From: Mesaphorura yosii
Lineage: Eukaryota; Arthropoda; Collembola; Poduromorpha; Tullbergiidae
Reading direction: 5' to 3'
Length of the DNA stretch: 64,000 nucleotides
Assembly (NCBI GenBank): GCA_009869945.1
Contig: WIXG01000185.1
Coordinates: forward strand, 1-64,000
Part shown: positions 15,009-29,473 of the stretch, piece after piece
Position numbering within the stretch: position 1 is the stretch's first letter
How the letters are laid out: each line of letters begins with the position of its first letter
Notes under the pieces: model-generated
Database searches by the model: none
Told to the model about the DNA's origin: nothing
What the model saw: only the letters and a program-made list of their open reading frames with translations
Translations under genes and position numbers: made by a program

Positions 15009-18000
15009 ATGAAGACTAAGCAATGGCTCATTCTGGTGTTTACGTACTCCTGGTCGTTTCTCCTCGCTTCCTCGTCGGTGACTTCGAGCCGGGTCGTTGG
15101 TAAGTTCACTTCAATTGCGTTAAACATGATTAGTAGAATTTGAAAGAAATCACCGGTGGGTACTGACAAAGATTTTTTGGGTTAGATGATCCTGAGAATC
15201 TCGACTTCGAGCCGGAAGTATTCAGCGATCTCGACGTGCGTGGTGAGCCGGGCAACGACGTTCTGACACTAGGCTCAATTCTTCTCGAGAAGCCGACAAA
15301 TTTGACAATCACAGCAGTCACCGACTCGGTGATCGAGCTGAGCTGGAACCAAAAGAACTTTGATGTCCTGCAAGGACATAATGTCAACTACAAGACTGTT
15401 AAGAATGGTCGACCAGGAACCTTGCGTGTCCAAGAGAGACTGGCAGGCTCCGGCGAGACAACAACAATTCCTAACTGGCTATCTATTCCGAATGTCAGAC
15501 CAGGAAGCGGAATTGCAAAGCTTGATTTCAAGCTCCAGAACCTTGGTGCGTCTTTGCAACTTTTTACAAATAATTTTACAATTTCTAATTAATTAAATTT
15601 TGGAATTCAGAGCCCTCAACACCGTATTCGATCACTGTGAGTGCATTCATCACGCAAGACAAGGAAGTGGTCTCAAATGAAATTGTGGTGGTGACTGGGC
15701 CAAAGAAATTTGGCGCACACAACGTGAGGAGGCCTCCTTCAATTGTTAGCGTAGAAGTTGCTTGTGTTGGGAGGAATATGGTGGATGTAATATGGAGTAC
15801 AAATGATACGGACCAAAGCCCCGGCACAATGAGCACATTTTACTCATTCCAGTATCGGAAAATTATTGACGGAAATCGTAATCACGAGACAAGTATTTGG
15901 AACTATACACAAATCATTACGAATGGGCGTTATTCGGTTAGTTTCAGCTTTACAGACAATAAACTCGTGCTTTCTGATCATGAACTTATCGCAAGGAATA
16001 TATGAATTTGTTTTTTCATTTTTTCTCTCCAGACTCGGATGACTGTGCCAACCACCGAACCTAGTCCAACATGGTACGAAGTCAGAATCGGAACAGGATT
16101 CGCATATGATAATTCAACTCAGAGGTTGACTGGTGAAAAATCGTCCACTCCACAATACTCCGGAATTGAAACGGTGAAAGTCGACCCGGAATGCGTGCCC
16201 AAAGACAATGTGTTTCGCAACGACATTGATGCGGTCCTCTACTCAAGCACGAGCACAGCTCGAAGTACAAGCACTAATTCATGGACTAGTCCAAGTAGCA
16301 GTAGTACCATGCGGTCCACGACACCAGTCTCGCCAACCACCTCCACAACCTCGTCTACCACCGGCCCGAGTGAACCCGCTGCCGCGACTACAGCAGCCAC
16401 ATCCACAAGCACGGAGGCAGACAGACTGCTGACAACCCCGACGCAATTCGAGTTTCCGGGCAACTTTATGCAGACTGAGCTAGAGCGGAAGACAGTCGAC
16501 GGCGGAGAGGGCATCATCATGAAAATCGGTTCTGGTGAGCCCACAACCGGCCCGAGTGATAATCAAGAGAATTCTACAAACGACTCCACCTTTGGCTCAA
16601 CGAGCCCTGCTCTCATAATCGTCTCGGTGTCGATCTCAACGGTGCTGCTGGCCGTAATTCTTGTTCTATTAATTTGGAGGTAAGAATTCACGTTACGTTA
16701 TTCATCGGCCTTTGTTATGCAGTCAAAACTTGTGTCCTGCACCTGACTCGGTGATTTTACTAATATATTATGCTTGCATACCGTGTGCAACTCAAGCAAA
16801 GATTCAAAGGCAAAATGGTGGCATTGATATTTGCGAGCATAAATAACATCGTCATACAGCAAATGTCATAATGTTTACTGAAGGTGTCTCGCTTCGGGAG
16901 AATTGCGAATGTCTACAGAATTTCACAATTCATGACTCATATTCTAAACAAGCCAGTTCGTTTTTGTCATGCTAGCAGTCGTGTCATGGGAATCCTTCAC
17001 TACGGGCTGTCTGCACCTATCTGCACTTAGGACTGATAAGATATGAGCTCTCATTAATTCATCATTTAGTACTAACACCTTAAAGCCAACACGCGACGTG
17101 CACCATATTATCGTTTCCACGTAATTTCGCATTTCTTGCTTCATTGTAGCGGTTTGTGGTTAGCAATTCAATACTGTCCTCCCTACTTGTCTCTGTCATT
17201 ACGAAAGTCGCGGGTGTCCTGTCTGTACGACGGCTTCAACACACTGCACTTTTGAGGACAAGAAGTTTAACTTTTGCTATTGTTATCTAGTTATCTTTCT
17301 GTTGACTAATCTAATACTTAACGTAACTGCTAACGCTGCCCACTTATCCTACTCCAGGAACAACAAGCAGTGTCGAGGGTTTTGTACATACGGAGGAAAC
17401 TACTACGTCGACGACCCGCCTCGACTGCCTCTTCTGGGAAGTCACAACAATGGCAACATAGGATGGGATGGTGATGGTCTCGGGAACGGCGCTACAATCA
17501 CGTGTACTGCCGGCGGAGGAAGCAACACGAAGAACAGCAGCCAGACAAACATCACGATGACCTCGAACGACGATCCTCAGTCTCAGCAGCAGCAGCAGCA
17601 GCTGAAGGAGTCGATCCCCATTCACCTGTTTCCTAAGCACGTGACAGAGCTTCACACGGATGGGGACATCGGCTTCTCAAAGGAGTACGAAGTCATTCAG
17701 AATGCGTCACTCCAAAACGATCAGTTCACGTCCGAGTACTCACATCACCCGGAAAATAAGCTCAAGAATCGTTACCTCAACATTGTGGCATGTAAGCAGC
17801 CCAACTGCTCGAGTTTGAGCTCGTTGCAGCATTTAATTGATGCACAATGATTGATTCATTTTGAATTGGTTTTGCAGATGATCATACTTTAGTCAGAGTC
17901 CAGTCAAGCAATTCCAGCAGCAGCCACAGTGGTTGTGGGCTGGGTAGTATGGGCAATGGTTTGACGAGCGGTGGGAATAACAAAAAGTGGACACAAGGCT

Positions 18001-21000
18001 ACATCAACGGAAACTACATCGATGGCTTTCAGAAACCGTACGCTTATATTGGAACTCAAGGACCACTCCCGTCCACATTCGAGACTTTTTGGAACGTCAT
18101 TTGGGAGCACAACGTCACAACCATAGTCATGATTACGAATCTGATTGAGAGAGGACGAGTAAGGACCGCTTGGTCTCAATTTCTTAGGAGCATGCACTAA
18201 TTGCTAAATCCTTTTCTTTTTAATAGAAAAAATGCGACATGTACTGGCCCAAGGAGGTCGGAGGCACGGAAACGTACGGGCTTGTGCAAGTAAGACTTCG
18301 TAACGAACAGATCATGGCGACCTACACACTCAGAACTTTCGTGGTTCATCATCTCAAAGTGAAGAAGAAGAACATGAAGAAGTTTATGGGGAAGTTCGGC
18401 CACAACTACAGCAATGCGGTATTGTGCGGGGCGGCCACGGTCAGCGTTGAACGGATTGTGTACCACTACCACTACACAAACTGGCCTGACCATGGAACCC
18501 CTTCTCATACGCTCCCAGTCCTCAGCTTCGTCAAAAAGTCTTCTCATTGTAACGATGTTACCAATGGCGGGCCAATTATTGTTCACTGCAGGTAAGAGCA
18601 AGGGGAATCGGACTTATATCGACACTTCCCAAATCAATCAAACCGCTCAACTTGATATTGCTTATTTTTAGTGCTGGAGTCGGCCGCACTGGAACTTACA
18701 TTGTCCTGGATGCGATGCTCAAGCAAATCAATGTGCGGGGAGATGTCAACGTGTTTGGATTTCTTCGTCACATTCGCTCACAACGGAACTTTCTCGTACA
18801 GACTGAAGAACAGTATATATTTATTCATGACGCACTTCTTGAGGCGATTCAAAGGCAAGCTTTTCACAATTTAATCTGGTAACGGAATTAGATAATTTAT
18901 AGTCTGCATATTTCAGTGGTGATACAAACGTCCGACAAGATGGCATTGCGGATTACATGAATACCTTGCTTTCGAGCACTTGTGAGGATGATGCTGGAGT
19001 CGTGACCACGTTACTGGATTACCATTTTAAAGTAAGTTTCATTGGTAGCATTTATAACATTAGCGTTATCTTATTCATAAGTCCTGAATTTTCTTCTAAC
19101 TTTGGACACTAATACTTCTGTCCTTTTTGCAGCTAATTACAAACTTTCAGCCGAAAGATTTCCAAACCACGGCTTCACTCAAAGCATGCAACGTGGGAAA
19201 GATTCGGAACCCGGAATACCTTTGCACGGACGGTTACCGAGTTCTCTTGACGCCCAAGGCGGGGATCGAAGGAAGTGACTACATTAATGCGTCATTCCTG
19301 CCTGGTACAATTCCAATTTCAGGCGCTTAGCTTTCTTTTTCTTTTCACAGCACAATTGACTGATTTGACACAATTTGTATTCTTTTCAGGTTACGACAAA
19401 CTCCACGAGTTCATTCTGACTCAGCACCCGCTGGAGTCTACCATCACTTCATTTTGGCAGATGTTGTCCGATCACAATGTTCAGACTGTCGTTGTTCTTT
19501 CAGCTGTGGACGACTGTGAGTTCCCAGCTTTCTGGCCCACCGCAGAAAATGAGGATTTGGAGCTAGACACATTCAGAGTCAAACTTCTTGAGGAGTCTGA
19601 CCGTGTTGGCTACGTACTTCGTGATTTGTCGATACAATCATTAGCCGACGATGATGAACTCAACATAAAAATGATCCAGTCCTCACATTGGCCGTATCAC
19701 TGTGCTTCGATCGAGCAGTCCATCTTCCAACTGATTGATGTTGTGATGGAATCCGTGAGGGAAACGGCGAGCACGACCACGTCACCACAGGGGCACGGGC
19801 CAGTCGTCATCGTAGACAGGTAAGGTCACTTTGATTTGAACCGTCAATAAACTTATCCGTGATCCTAATTTTAGACACATTCTTTATAGATTTGGCGGAA
19901 GAGAAGGTGCAACATTCTGCGCACTCACGACGGTTGTGAAACAGATGGAGTTTGAAAGCACGGTCGATGTTTACATGTACAGTAAACTGTACCACGAACA
20001 GAGACCCGGAGTTTGGAGAAATTCAGTAATACATTTTATGACATTTTACCCGCACTCGTCAAACACAATCAAGTTTCTAGTTTCTAACGAGGTAATTTCT
20101 GCTCGCAGGAGGAATACTTGTACATGTATCGTTCCTTGGCTGAACTCACGTCAGGAGAATGCATTATGAAGGACGACGACGAGGAGGACGCCTCCTCCGC
20201 CGCATCTACGTCGAATGCCTCTGCAACCGGCCCTCCGAGTCCAGCAACTGAGCCAGTCCTTTCTTCTTCGAACACACCCTGCCACGGAATCGAAACCCAC
20301 AAAAAGGAATCTGTTCGTGACGAAGTCGTCGTTGTAGTACAAATTGATAACGAAGTTCCAGAGTCCGACCAAATTCCACTGCCAATGATTGCGCCGCAGA
20401 CCAAACCTGACTCTCCACTCTCTTCGAATTCGTCCGTCGCACTTTGCATGTCACAAAACTCACCCACCTCGGAAAAACCGATTTGCGAGCACATTTTGAC
20501 CCCACAGCAGGTTGAGTGTCTGCAGCAGCAGCAGACACGGGGTGTCAGTCCGTGCTCCATACAACCTCCAATGCAACAAGTCTCCCAACCCATCACCAGA
20601 ATGTCGGACCTGGATTTCATGCCAACGCTGTCGGCAGCCCGCACGCCAAGTCCGAAAGAACCAGCCGCAAGGTCAATATCTGCGCCTTCGCCCACCTTCT
20701 TGAGTCTTGACTCGAGCAAAGTAAACACGAATGGAATTTCACGTAACATTCCAAGCCCAATTACTCCGAAAATACCATCTCCTACAAAGGACCAGCCTGT
20801 GGTCACTCCGACGCCGGTGGCTGCCGCAGTCAAACTTCCATCACCAATCGCCCAGCCTCCTCAGGCGTCAGTCGTGTCAAATGGGAATGACAAGAGCACC
20901 TCGACTTCACCTCGACCCATTTCAGCACCGACTCTGAAGACTCCTTCACCGGTCAAAACGCCGAGTCCCAAACAAGGACTGAGTCCAATTCCGACCAAAC

Positions 21001-21641
21001 TAGCATCAACTCCCTCACCAAGTCGAAGTGAGAACGACGCGAGCTTAATGCCACCAGTTGTTCAAACGCCGTCGCCTCTCAAGTACGAAAAGGAGCCATC
21101 ACTCAGTTCAATTCCGACGCCAAGCCCGCCGCCTCCTCCGCTTCCATCCTCGCCGCCGCCACCTGGGGACCAGGGCTGGGACGAAGTTGTAGTTTTGAAT
21201 GACCCAAATCTGATGACAATCACTCCGCCACCACCGCCTCAGGCATTGCTCGAGTCGCCCATAAGACCATCGAGGGGGAACGGGAAGGGAGTGAGCCAAA
21301 CCAAAAGTTCGAGTGTCATAAAGCAAGACAACGATTTGATAGACGACGCGGCAAATCTGCCACCACCTCCAATACTCACTGATAACGAAGGGGAGGGGGA
21401 CAGAAACGGGCTCTCGGAACAGCACGAAGTAACAAAGTTGGTCCAGAACGGCAACGGCAAGCAAGAGGAGCACAACCACAGCCACCTAACACCAGAAAGC
21501 ACGAATGGCAATGGAGTCCGGTCACTGCTGCTGGAGGAGATTAAAGAGGAGGACGAAGGAAGCAGCGAAGAACGGTCGGCGGTCAAAGCAAAAGTTCAAG
21601 GAACCGAAATCGGCAATGGACATGCCAAAGACTCTACGTAA
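15009..21641 (+). CDS. Ptp99A: receptor-type protein tyrosine phosphatase, R5 class (Ptp99A-like)
   Basis: Thirteen exons: join(15009..15099, 15186..15545, 15611..15936, 16033..16679, 17358..17791, 17878..18158, 18227..18591, 18672..18854, 18917..19031, 19133..19304, 19390..19819, 19890..20025, 20109..21641), 1690 residues. Order: signal peptide ([15 protein letters not shown]); one clear FN3 domain (about 65-165) and a second diverged one; a Ser/Thr mucin-like stalk; a transmembrane helix near 453-475; D1 about 580-900; D2 about 925-1200; then a 490-residue Pro/Ser-rich tail. D1 is catalytically intact: [12 protein letters not shown] loop NWPDHGTP (Asp about 801) and P-loop [10 protein letters not shown] (Cys 834). 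D2 has [12 protein letters not shown] in place of the P-loop, so it should be inactive, as in vertebrate PTPRG/PTPRZ D2. It lacks the carbonic-anhydrase domain of the vertebrate R5 members and so resembles insect Ptp99A, an axon-guidance receptor. Intron 8 has a GC donor. Confidence 0.9.
16680..17357 (+). other. intron 4 of the receptor phosphatase gene
   Basis: 678 bp, the longest intron of this gene, separating the transmembrane exon from the juxtamembrane exon. No nested gene or structured element is seen. Confidence 0.8.
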
Positions 21642-22975
21642 GCTCAAAAACATTGGCCAACTGCACTTTACAATAACATAAATTCCTACATGTTTTCTAA
21701 TGCATACGTAAAATGTGAACCTAGTTAGCCACGTAACTAGTTAGTATTACAATTTCAGTGTGATGTTCTATATCGAGCGTAGTTCGTAGTTGAGCATAGT
21801 GCTATCTGCGTCCAGTCTCTGCCCAAAATTCTAACTGTACTGTATTCTTTCTTGTTTGCTCAACGATAAACACAAACACTGCTGATGTCTTAAGAAAACT
21901 TAAAATGTACATGTACTTGTTACTCCTTGACTTCTATGAAAAAGACGTTGAATTGAACTGACGAACCTCGCGAACAAATATCGAGCATGTTTCTTGCTAG
22001 CTAGACTTACACTTGCGCTGTGTCACTTTGTCCGCTTGTCGTTAACGTGAATGTATTGTACGCATAATTCCAGTTTGGTAGTCGAGAAGGGCGCGTTTTA
22101 GTTGCACCAATGCAAGTCATTCGTTTTATAAGTAATTTATTAATTTGTGTGTTCAGTGTTCCTATTCCTAACTACTCGTAGTAGTGTAGTAGCTAGCTTA
22201 AGCAATTTTTACACCCTGCACGTTGCCAGTTGCATGCGCTGCTGCAGTTCCCATTCCTAAATTTCTACCATTTCGTATTTCAACTGCGTGTGTCTCGTGC
22301 TCTATGTTCGTTCTTGGTGTGGTTTATTTTAGGATCGACGAGCTTTCCTTTTATAGTAGAAACTAGAAAATAGAAATGATCTGTACTCTAAAACTCAAGG
22401 TCGCCGCATCTAGCAATACGACATGAGTCGTTTGTTCGCCTGCAACCACAGCAATTAATAGACTTGTCTCGTCCGAGCAATGTAATGCTAAGTAGAAGAA
22501 TTTGATACGAATTTCGTACACGATGCCAGCTTTTGTGCACGACACGATGACTGCATTTTCTAACAATCCTTACAATTTACACTCAACAATGAAGAATGAT
22601 CGAGTTGCATTGTAATTGTAGCGCTGATAGATTAGATTAGCCGTAGAGACGAGTCAATGCATCGTTTATACTTTCTACACAGTCTTGTGTCGCGTCCTCG
22701 CGTATGTAAATTTTTAATGTGTATTTTGGGGCTCAGCATTTCTTGGAACTTCTTTCTACTGTTCACTCGTACAATATAGCCCGTACTTTAGTCCTACAAA
22801 GTAGTTGGCTCATTGGCGAATGTTTTAGTCCATTTCATGATTTACAAACTGCAAATTTTCTGCAAATTTTGCTCTAGTCATTAGTTATTGACTAGTTACG
22901 CAGTCGTTAGTAATTATTATCTTGTTAATATTTAGCGCAGATAAAGATTTAGTGCAAATAAAAGTACAAGTTGTT
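21642..22975 (+). other. 3' untranslated region of the receptor phosphatase gene
   Basis: About 1.3 kb of AT-rich non-coding sequence from the TAA at 21639-21641 to an AATAAA at 22957-22962. It holds no coding frame of note, so it is most simply a long 3' UTR, common for receptor phosphatases. Confidence 0.6.
22957..22962 (+). terminator. polyadenylation signal AATAAA
   Basis: First well-placed AATAAA after the phosphatase stop codon, followed by a GT-rich stretch. Confidence 0.45.
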
Positions 22976-23453
22976 GTATGGAAGGAAAATCGGTTTTACA
23001 CTTGTATCGAAAACTCGGGGCAGAAACAATGGGCAACTCGGGGCAAATTTTCAGTCGCGAGGCTTGATTGAACTTGAAAATGCTACGAAATCACAAAACC
23101 CACGCCGTTGTGTTGTCGAGCTCACGTTCATTCCATTGAATTTGTATGCAGCGACAGCCATTTTCCGTGCAACCGTCCATCCCTTTCAATCGATTTGTAA
23201 ACGGAAAGCCCCTTCATGCTTTGGCTTGACTCACAGCAGAGTTATCAGCTGCCTTTTCACAAGAAACGTTTTGGGCTGGTTGTTTTTTCAAGGCCAGTTT
23301 TATTTGGGGTGCGATTAAGATAAGAGAGTTTGGCTGATTCATTTCCCGATTGACCTTCGCCCAGCACACACGTGCAAGACAGTCATCCATCCGCTTCATT
23401 CTGTTCGTAATGATCAGTATTATTTAAGAAAGCGCTAATTCAGCAAATTCAAG

Positions 23454-24226
23454 ATGGTTCTTCCTTCGAAAATCGACATGGAAGGAAACGAAGATGTTCC
23501 TGATTTCAAGGTGAGATTCACAAACCATTTGTCTTACGATGAATCGTGGTTTATGCCTGTGTCCTGCAAAACAACGAAGCATGGAAGACGCAACGCGATG
23601 ATGTCGGAAACCGTAGTTTTGTTATCACAGAGTCCACCGTTCATTTTGGAACTGAACGCTCCAGTCGAATTCATCAACACTGGTTTTCATACAACGTACG
23701 AACATGGTCGTCGTGTTTTCACTCGAGACTCCACCAGGTCGGACCGCACCAAGTTGGAAAGTATCAGCTTGGAGATCGATGTGCCTCCGGGAACACTTTC
23801 TGGCACTCGATTCGTATATTCTGGAGAAGGCGACCGAACCACAGCGAAGGAGCCAGGAGATGTGGTGGTGATTCTGTGTGACGCCCCGCATCGCGACTTT
23901 GTTCGAGACAAGGCGAACTTAAAATACACGGTGAAGACGACTGTAAAAGAGGTAAACATCATTCATCGCATCATCGTATTCTTATACTACTGGCTTCTGG
24001 CATCCTATTCATTTTTCCCATTTTAAATTTGCAGGCTCATCACGGCACCATTGTCACAATTCCAACGCTTGACGGTCCGATGCTGTACAATGTTTTCAAA
24101 CCCAAGCCGGTGGAGGTCATTCATGGGAAGGGGCTTCCTGTCGCAGGAGACCCAACTCGTTGCGGAGATCTGTGCATCTACTTTCAGTACGACAGAGAGG
24201 AAAGAACTGCACCAGTCTCGTATTGA
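23454..24226 (+). CDS. DnaJ C-terminal-domain protein lacking a J domain
   Basis: Exons join(23454..23951, 24035..24226), 229 residues. The second half matches the type II (DNAJB) substrate-binding region: SLEIDVPPGTLSGTRFVYSG, GDVVVILCDAPHRDFVRD, GTIVTIPTLDGPMLYNVF and GKGLPVAGDPTRCGDLCIYF, i.e. the second beta-barrel and its closing GDL motif. The first half keeps only a remnant of barrel I (PVEFINTGF). There is no J domain and no HPD motif, no G/F linker and no Cys-rich zinc region, and none is found upstream. Canonical proteins of this type stimulate Hsp70 through the J domain; this one could only bind clients or dimerise with a full-length partner. Function is inference. Confidence 0.8.
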
Positions 24227-24708
24227 AGTGAAATCCCACAGCAAATTCTTATTCATATTCATAACTTGATTGTTTTGTTCAAATCTCAAAATTTTGTTAA
24301 CAAAGAAACATTTATCAAAGTCCAATAGAAGCTTGTCCCTATCATCGAAAGGCTTTTATTTTGCATATCCGCATCGGCTTCTGTAGCGCAGCGCACGCGT
24401 GCCTGCTCGGTTCGGCACCCGTCCTGGCCGCATGCTTTTACACTTTATCTTATCATCACGTGCCCTAATCGTCTAGCCTCTGCCTCCAGGCTTTATCTTT
24501 TTAAAACTACCCATGCTATTTGAAGTCAACAGCTTACATTACAAATAACATGGCACTGACGTGACAATGAACTGTGTGAAGTGTGAGTTTGTCGATCCTC
24601 TTCTCAAGTCCTCTCGCAATGTAAAACCTGTGGATCGAAGAGACCGACCGCAGCATCCTTCGCTCTTTACAATTTTAGTCGAAAAAGTTAAGTGCTCAAG
24701 TCGACAAA
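24227..24708. other. intergenic, promoter region of the esterase gene
   Basis: 480 bp between the DnaJ-like stop and the esterase start. Overlapping antisense frames occur but nothing is supported as a gene. Confidence 0.5.
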
Positions 24709-27138
<2,430 letters not shown>

Positions 27139-27253
27139 ATGTACAATTGTAATTAGAACCGAATTTTAGAATTTTACGTTTTAAACGAATGGACAATAAT
27201 CTTATCGTATTGCCATACGCCATTGTCTGAATTATAAAGCCTTTAAATGTATT

Positions 27254-27259
27254 AATAAA
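27254..27259 (+). terminator. polyadenylation signal AATAAA of the esterase gene
   Basis: AATAAA about 115 nt after the TAG at 27136-27138, with no intervening frame. Confidence 0.55.
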
Positions 27260-27460
27260 GAAGGGTAGTCGAATTTCATTCAGTCGAAGGTTTATTCATC
27301 CACTCATAGTTAGATTTCTTTTCTAGCAGGCTGTATTAAACAGGTTTAAGAGTTCAGTGGCCACAAAAAATTAGCATTTCATTTTGAATCAGATCATCTA
27401 TTTACAGAGCCACAAATTTGTAGTCAGTGAATTGTTCATTTGCCAGCTTTCACATGAAGT

Positions 27461-27806
27461 TCAAAAGTGCTTGCTTTCTGCTCCATCGTTGGCTGGTTGA
27501 TTTTGATTTCCAGCCAAGTCCTGAATTTCAGTAGCCACATCTCCCGATGCTTTAGAATTTTCGCCTCCTTCGCCGGCGTCAGGAACTGTCGGCTCAACTG
27601 CAGCGATCACCGCCACGGTCCTGTCGGGTGCTGTTTCCTCTCCGTCGCACGTGTCTAAAACCTAAAGAATGGGCATAGTCGCATGCTGAACACTCGGAGT
27701 AGGTGAAGCTAAAAACAAATTAATGGATTCGGATACCTCAAATGGAGTGAAATGGAGCATTTGCTGCCAGAGCAAAAACATCTCCTCACGCGCTCTCCTG
27801 TATGCT
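27461..27806 (-). CDS. small protein with acidic C-terminus (5' end unresolved)
   Basis: Two exons are supported on the minus strand: 27461..27661 (VLDTCDGEETAPDRTVAV..., acidic, Ala/Gly/Asn-rich, stop TGA at 27461-27463) and an exon ending at 27737 that encodes YRRAREEMFLLWQQMLHF followed by TPFE. The junction GAG|GTATCC...TTTAG|GTT keeps frame. The 5' exon is unclear: MANGQSPVCTGLSLG on the minus strand at about 27963-27919 is one candidate, joined through a weak donor. The plus strand there also has a coding-like exon (27848-27985, ending LHYQ, followed by AATAAA at 28055), so the two readings conflict. No family recognised. Confidence 0.4.
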
Positions 27807-27847
27807 TCAGAGTACAATTCGCAGACAATTCTTTATCATTCATTTCA

Positions 27848-27985
27848 GATTTCGGTGGAGGCCCGGAGGGGAGAAGTTGGACCCAGCTAGTCGGCGATCC
27901 AGGCATAGATGAGGAGGAACCCAACGAGAGACCGGTGCACACCGGAGATTGGCCATTCGCCATGGACCCTTTGCATTATCAGTAG
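27848..27985 (+). CDS. possible plus-strand terminal exon
   Basis: After an acceptor-like TTTCAG the frame reads FGGGPEGRSWTQLVGDPG to a TAG at 27983-27985, and AATAAA follows at 28055-28060. Codon third positions look coding, but no upstream plus-strand exon was found and it lies opposite the possible 5' exon of the minus gene. Only one of the two readings is likely to be right. Confidence 0.25.
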   Translation, partial: DFGGGPEGRSWTQLVGDPGIDEEEPNERPVHTGDWPFAMDPLHYQ

Positions 27986-28234
27986 ACACTGTATACGATC
28001 AGAAATTCAAGAAATAACTGATGCATCCCATGAATAATGTCATTCGCTTAGATCAATAAAGGTTGTTCAATTGCAATTGTTCGGAGTGACTTAGGATATT
28101 TCTTGCAGAAGCGCCTTGAATCATGCCTTAAAGGGCCACCCAGCCCAACAATGAACTCCCCCTCCTTGAGCTAAAAATAGCATACAAGCAATTTTGCATC
28201 AATAAAGCATATCCAATGCGCGATCCGAATTGTT

Positions 28235-28240
28235 TTTATT
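28235..28240 (-). terminator. polyadenylation signal of trypsin gene 1
   Basis: TTTATT on the plus strand, i.e. AATAAA on the minus strand, 23 nt after the stop codon. Confidence 0.55.
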
Positions 28241-28262
28241 AATTCTCATTGTTAACTTCACA

Positions 28263-29403
28263 TTAGAGAATGTTTTGCTGGATCCAGTCGGAGAAGAATG
28301 CGATGTCCGAATAGACTCCTGGATAGCCTGGCCGAGCACATTCTGCAAATAAAGTCCGAAATAAGTCATTGGTTGGAGAGATTGTGTACATTCTTATACT
28401 CTTACCGTGACCAAATGACACGACTCCATACACGGTATTTCCTGACATCAGGGGGCCACCAGAATCTCCACTGCAGCTGTCCTTGCCGCCAGTGCCGGCA
28501 CAAATCATGCCCGGGCCAAAGTTGAGGTAGACTTGGCTGCAGTACGATACGGGGGACGTTGGCATGTTGACTGTCATCAAAACTGTCGGACTCGAGCCCA
28601 AGTACTCAAGTGCTCCCCACCCAGCAACGTCAACATCGGCTGGAGTAATCAAAGACAGCCCGGAAATGAAAAATGAATGAATGAATGATGCTGTTCCAAA
28701 TTCGTAGGAATGGAGGACTTCCAACTTACGTTCTGGTTCAAATCCAGGCAAAGCCAAGTTTGCTGGCTGTACGTACTCGTTGAAGACGAGCGGATCGCTG
28801 AGCTTCCAGACGGAAATGTCATTGATTTTGTTGATTCTAAGCCAAATCAGGAAATATGGATATACGATTTCTGTCTTGCAGGTCTCCTTTTCTCCTTCTG
28901 TTCTTACCCGACGTTGTAGAGTGGATGGTTCACAATTCTTTCGACCTGGCGCACCTGCTCTGTTCCCTCCTCAACAAGGAGGTTGTGCTCACCAGCGATC
29001 ACAGTGAACAAGGTGGGGCCCGTGGTTGCGCAATGAGCAGCTGTCAGAATCCATTCGTCGTTGATTATTGTGCCACCGCACTGGTGAAAGGTGCCAAGAC
29101 GGATTTCTACGAGCCACGGATACTGGCCCTTCACTGCGACGAAAAATGAAAGCGGTTGTGAGCTTTAGTCTCAAAATTCACAATTCACTTCACAGCCGTT
29201 GATATTTTGAAAATGCTTACCTGCTTCCACTCCGCCAACAACCAGCGTTCCAGCATCATTTTTGACAAATGGGTTTGCTGCAAAGTAAATGAAATATGTA
29301 AAATTATCATGTTTAACCCCGACCCAAATTTGGAAAAAATTGGATGTGCGTGTGCACCTGAACTGAGCCCCAAAATCACCGACAGAAGAGCAAGAAGCTT
29401 CAT
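28263..29403 (-). CDS. trypsin-like serine protease 1
   Basis: Six exons join(28263..28342, 28406..28639, 28730..28836, 28908..29133, 29221..29277, 29358..29403), 249 residues. A signal peptide ([16 protein letters not shown]) and short propeptide precede the mature N-terminus [18 protein letters not shown]. The catalytic triad is complete: His in TAAHC, Asp in NDISVWKL, Ser in CSGDSGGP. Asp at the S1 base ([10 protein letters not shown]) predicts cleavage after Lys/Arg. The residue before VVGG is Leu, not Arg/Lys, so activation may differ from classical trypsinogens. Short TATA-driven promoter and small secreted product suit a digestive or moult-related protease. The intron phases 1-1-2-1-1 are identical to those of the paralogue at 38.3 kb. 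Confidence 0.92.
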
Positions 29404-29473
29404 TTTGCTGACAAGAGCGTCACCAGGCTGGATCAATTTGAGAGTGAACTAGAGGCCTGCCAAACTGATTACG

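Noticed and set aside
16239..16544. Long minus-strand frame opposite the Ser/Thr stalk of the phosphatase
   Set aside because: Shadow of biased codons in the coding strand.
20084..20833. 249-codon minus-strand open frame
   Set aside because: Antisense of the low-complexity phosphatase tail; composition artefact.
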